In this document: one piece after another, positions 5,151 to 7,092 of the stretch | How the letters are laid out: every line of letters begins with the position of its first letter | How positions within the stretch are numbered: position 1 is the first letter of the stretch | Assembly: GCA_047629975.1 (NCBI GenBank) | Contig: JBLHUT010000191.1 | Span: 1 to 7,092, forward strand | Direction: 5' to 3' | DNA from: JBLHUT01 sp047629975 | Lineage (GTDB): Bacteria; Pseudomonadota; Alphaproteobacteria; Rhodobacterales; Rhodobacteraceae | Length of the DNA stretch: 7,092 bases | Program-made: the position numbers and the translations under genes | Notes under the pieces: generated by a model | What the model was told of the DNA's origin: nothing | Databases searched by the model: none | Seen by the model: the letters and a program-made list of their open reading frames with translations, nothing else

Positions 5151-6779
5151 TCACATTGCCCGCGCGCGGGCGCGTAATTCGAACTTCTGGATCTTGCCGG
5201 TAGAGGTTTTGGGCAGCTCCGTGAAAACGACCAACTTGGGAGTCTTGAAACCGGCCAACCTGCTGCGTGCAAAGGCGATCAGATCTTCGGCCTTGACCTC
5301 GACGCCCTCCTTCAACTCGACAAAGGCACAAGGCACCTCGCCCCATTTATCATCCGGTTTCGCCACGACCGCGCACAAAAGCACCGCCGGATGGTGCATC
5401 AAGGCGCCCTCGACCTCGACCGAACTAACATTCTCGCCGCCCGAAATGATGATGTCCTTTGCCCTGTCCGCTACTTGAATATAGCCGTCGGGATGGCGCA
5501 CCGCGATGTCGCCCGAATGGAAATACCCACCGGCAAAAGACTCCTCGGAGCTTTCGCTGCTTTTGAAATACCCTTTCATCACTACGTTGCCACGGATCAT
5601 AATCTCGCCCTGCGTGACGCCGTCTTGCGGGACAGGGGTCATGTCGGCATCGGTGATTGCGATGTCTTCCATCATCGGAAAGCTGACCCCTTGGCGGGCC
5701 TTGATTGCGGCCCGTTCTGCGACGTCCAGCCCGTCCCATGCATCGTGGTTCCACAGGCATTGGATGACATGGCCGTAGGTCTCTGTCAGCCCGTAAACCT
5801 GTGTTACATTGAACCCGAGCGTCTCGATGGCAGCCAGCGTGGCAGCGGCAGGGGGCGCTCCGGCGGTAAAGACCTCGACGGTGTGGGAAAAGTCGCGCCG
5901 TTGGGCCTCGGGGGCGTTGACGATCATATTCAGCACAATCGGCGCGCCGCCAAAATGGGTGACCCCTTCATCGGCGATGGCGTCATAAATGAAGCCTGCG
6001 GTTATGTCGCGACAGCAATGAACGGTCCCGCCAAGAAGCGGCATCAGCCACGTGTGGTTCCAGCCGTTGCAATGAAACAGCGGCACGATGGCCAGAAACC
6101 GCGGATAAAGCGGCAAATGCCAGCTCACCGCCGTGCCCATCGTCATCAGATAGGCGCCGCGGTGGTGATAGACGACACCCTTTGGCCGCCCCGTCGTGCC
6201 GGAGGTATAGTTCAGCGCAAGGCTCTCCCATTCATCTTGGGGCATGATCCACGCGAAACCTGTATCGCCGGTGGCCAGAAACGCTTCGTAGTCAGGGTAT
6301 TGCCCTGTGGCCGGAAACTCTGCCTGTTGATCGTTCACTTCGATGATTTCGGGGGGCGTGCCGTCCATTGCGGCACAGGCCTCTTTTGCCAGAGGCAAAA
6401 ATTGTGTGTCGCACAAAACGATCTTTGCGCCGCCATGGTCGAAAATATACGCGACTGTTGCGGTATCCAGCCGGGTGTTGATTGTGTTGAGCACTGCCCC
6501 GCAGGCTGGAATGCCGAAATGCGCCTCGCACTGGGCGGGCACATTCGGAAGGATTGTGGCTATGACATCTCCCGGTGCAATTCCGCGCGCCACAAGCGCC
6601 GAGGCAAGTTGCGAGCACCGGTCGTGATACTGCCTGTAGGTCCGCCTGATGGAACCAAAAACAATCGCCTCGCGATCAGGAAACACCATCGTGGCCCGTT
6701 TAAGATGTGACAAAGGGGAGAGGGGCACATAATTGGCCGCGCGCTTCTCAAGTCCGGTTTCATCTGCCAGCCAGCCCAT
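5151..6779 (-). CDS. AMP-forming acyl-CoA synthetase (fatty/carboxylic acid-CoA ligase)
   Basis: This 542-residue ANL-superfamily enzyme activates a carboxylic acid with ATP to an acyl-adenylate, then to acyl-CoA, in the cytoplasm. Motifs in order are the phosphate loop YTSGTTGRPKG (191-201), the A5 motif YGLTETYG (329-336), HSGD with Asp424, the hinge region ADRAKDIIISGGEN (437-450), and the catalytic lysine Lys529 in PKTSTGKIQ. The N-terminal NYVPLSPLSHLKRA and the NTINTRLD block (98-105) resemble the acyl-activating-enzyme subgroup, which includes plant AAE proteins and bacterial short- and medium-chain ligases. The exact acid is not readable from sequence. DmdB (methylmercaptopropionate-CoA ligase) is a related roseobacter ANL enzyme, but the N-terminus here does not look like DmdB as I remember it. 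The start ATG 6779 has GGGGGAG seven bases ahead. The gene ends seven bases before acpS and follows a probable 3-hydroxyacyl-CoA dehydrogenase gene, consistent with acyl-CoA metabolism. All key residues are present. Confidence 0.93.
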   Translation of the reverse strand: MGWLADETGLEKRAANYVPLSPLSHLKRATMVFPDREAIVFGSIRRTYRQYHDRCSQLASALVARGIAPGDVIATILPNVPAQCEAHFGIPACGAVLNTINTRLDTATVAYIFDHGGAKIVLCDTQFLPLAKEACAAMDGTPPEIIEVNDQQAEFPATGQYPDYEAFLATGDTGFAWIMPQDEWESLALNYTSGTTGRPKGVVYHHRGAYLMTMGTAVSWHLPLYPRFLAIVPLFHCNGWNHTWLMPLLGGTVHCCRDITAGFIYDAIADEGVTHFGGAPIVLNMIVNAPEAQRRDFSHTVEVFTAGAPPAAATLAAIETLGFNVTQVYGLTETYGHVIQCLWNHDAWDGLDVAERAAIKARQGVSFPMMEDIAITDADMTPVPQDGVTQGEIMIRGNVVMKGYFKSSESSEESFAGGYFHSGDIAVRHPDGYIQVADRAKDIIISGGENVSSVEVEGALMHHPAVLLCAVVAKPDDKWGEVPCAFVELKEGVEVKAEDLIAFARSRLAGFKTPKLVVFTELPKTSTGKIQKFELRARARAM

Positions 6780-6876
6780 CGCAGGTCTCCCCCTTTGGTT
6801 TCATACGTTCAAGCCGCAGTATTCACCGCAAAAATATAGTTTGGAAAGCCCTGATGCACCGTGTTGGCGAACAAGT
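6780..6876 (-). promoter_or_regulatory. Leader and likely promoter region of the acyl-CoA synthetase-acpS unit
   Basis: These 97 bases separate the terminator hairpin from the synthetase start. On the minus strand they contain an A+T-rich TATATTTTT block (about 6832-6840) that could serve as a -10 region; no convincing -35 hexamer precedes it. The ribosome binding site GGAG is at 6787-6790. With a strong terminator upstream, a promoter for the two downstream genes must lie here or inside acyl-CoA dehydrogenase sequence, so this is the best candidate. Confidence 0.35.
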
Positions 6877-6907
6877 AAAAATGGCGCCCCCGTGTGTCGG
6901 GAGCGCC
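6877..6907 (-). terminator. Strong intrinsic terminator after the 3-hydroxyacyl-CoA dehydrogenase gene
   Basis: Arms 6883-6892 and 6898-6907 pair over ten positions with a single mismatch around a 5-base loop. On the minus strand the hairpin is followed by one A and then five Ts (complement of A 6877-6881). It lies 25 bases after the dehydrogenase stop codon. On the plus strand a six-T run (6913-6918) follows the hairpin a few bases later, so it could also work weakly in the other direction. Confidence 0.8.
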
Positions 6908-6923
6908 GCGTGTTTTTTAACCA

Positions 6924-6935
6924 TGAACCGGTTCA
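6924..6935. repeat. Perfect 12-base palindrome at the dehydrogenase stop codon
   Basis: TGAACCGGTTCA reads the same on both strands and includes the TGA stop (6933-6935) of the minus-strand gene. It may be an operator-like site or chance; no second copy was seen in the window. Confidence 0.4.
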
Positions 6936-7092
6936 GGCCGCGTGTTTGTCGTGTTCCGAGAAGCGGCCATAGAACGTGTCACCACTTGCGGCAATTTCCT
7001 TGAGCAGTGCAGGCGGGGTGAACCGCACGCCGTGCCGTTCGGTCAACCCTTTTGTCAGTGCAAGCGCACGGTCCGCGCCCATGATGTCGAGC
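6933..7092 (-). CDS. C-terminal end of a probable 3-hydroxyacyl-CoA dehydrogenase (FadB/FadJ-type), partial
   Basis: The minus strand carries the last 52 codons of a gene whose 5' part lies beyond the right edge, ending in TGA at 6935-6933. The segment LDIMGADRALALTKGLTERHG, then RFTPPALLKEIAASGDTFYGRF, has the pattern of the C-terminal end of FadB/FadJ-like proteins. Those typically close with a (L/A)..L...HG.RF.P..LL.E.A..G..FY motif in the second 3-hydroxyacyl-CoA dehydrogenase domain. Those enzymes oxidise 3-hydroxyacyl-CoA with NAD+ in beta-oxidation, often fused to an enoyl-CoA hydratase. Only the end is visible, so fusion partner, length and catalytic residues cannot be judged. The same strand and the following acyl-CoA synthetase gene support a role in fatty-acid use, but the terminator in between argues for separate transcripts. 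Confidence 0.65.
   Translation of the reverse strand, partial: LDIMGADRALALTKGLTERHGVRFTPPALLKEIAASGDTFYGRFSEHDKHAA

Noticed and set aside
5144..5272. Longer acpS start at the in-frame ATG 5272, adding 43 residues
   Set aside because: It would overlap the synthetase coding sequence, and AcpS proteins begin at the MILGIGSD-type N-terminus, which has its own ribosome binding site.
5391..6710. Plus-strand frame of about 439 codons antisense to the acyl-CoA synthetase
   Set aside because: There are no recognisable domains and no ribosome binding site of note; the opposite strand carries a complete ANL enzyme.
6707..7003. Plus-strand frames at the right end (6707-7003 and 6733-6972)
   Set aside because: They run across the terminator hairpin and antisense to two supported genes, with no family resemblance or ribosome binding site.

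Overview
The window looks like a stretch of chromosome from an alphaproteobacterium of the Rhodobacterales (Roseobacter/Rhodobacter group). The evidence is the high G+C, the typical Rhodobacterales form of IlvD and AcpS, and the style of the acyl-CoA synthetase and CPBP proteins. This taxonomic call is inference from protein character; there is no rRNA in the window. I see no insertion sequence, tRNA, CRISPR array, phage gene or toxin-antitoxin pair.

Layout, left to right. (1) The minus-strand unit ilvD (branched-chain amino-acid synthesis) is followed, with a 20-base overlap, by a cysteine-containing lipoprotein gene that runs off the left edge. (2) A short divergent intergenic region carries a consensus -10 box and a strong ribosome binding site for ilvD. 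It also has an inverted repeat lying over the start codon of the next gene. (3) A plus-strand group follows: two tandem paralogous CPBP-family (Rce1/Abi-like) intramembrane protease genes, then a small one-pass membrane protein with a long Ala-rich coiled coil. (4) A minus-strand lipid-metabolism group converges on it. It starts with the tail of a probable 3-hydroxyacyl-CoA dehydrogenase at the right edge, then a strong hairpin terminator, then an AMP-forming acyl-CoA synthetase translationally coupled to acpS (holo-ACP synthase).

The minus-strand genes on the right fit acyl-group metabolism: fatty or carboxylic acid activation to CoA, beta-oxidation, and phosphopantetheinylation of acyl carrier protein. 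The plus-strand genes are membrane proteins of unknown substrate. All complete genes look intact. Most of the window is ordinary housekeeping or accessory chromosome. The parts that most merit a second look are the tandem CPBP pair with its coiled-coil neighbour, the start-codon hairpin of the first CPBP gene, and the placement and tailed C-terminus of AcpS.
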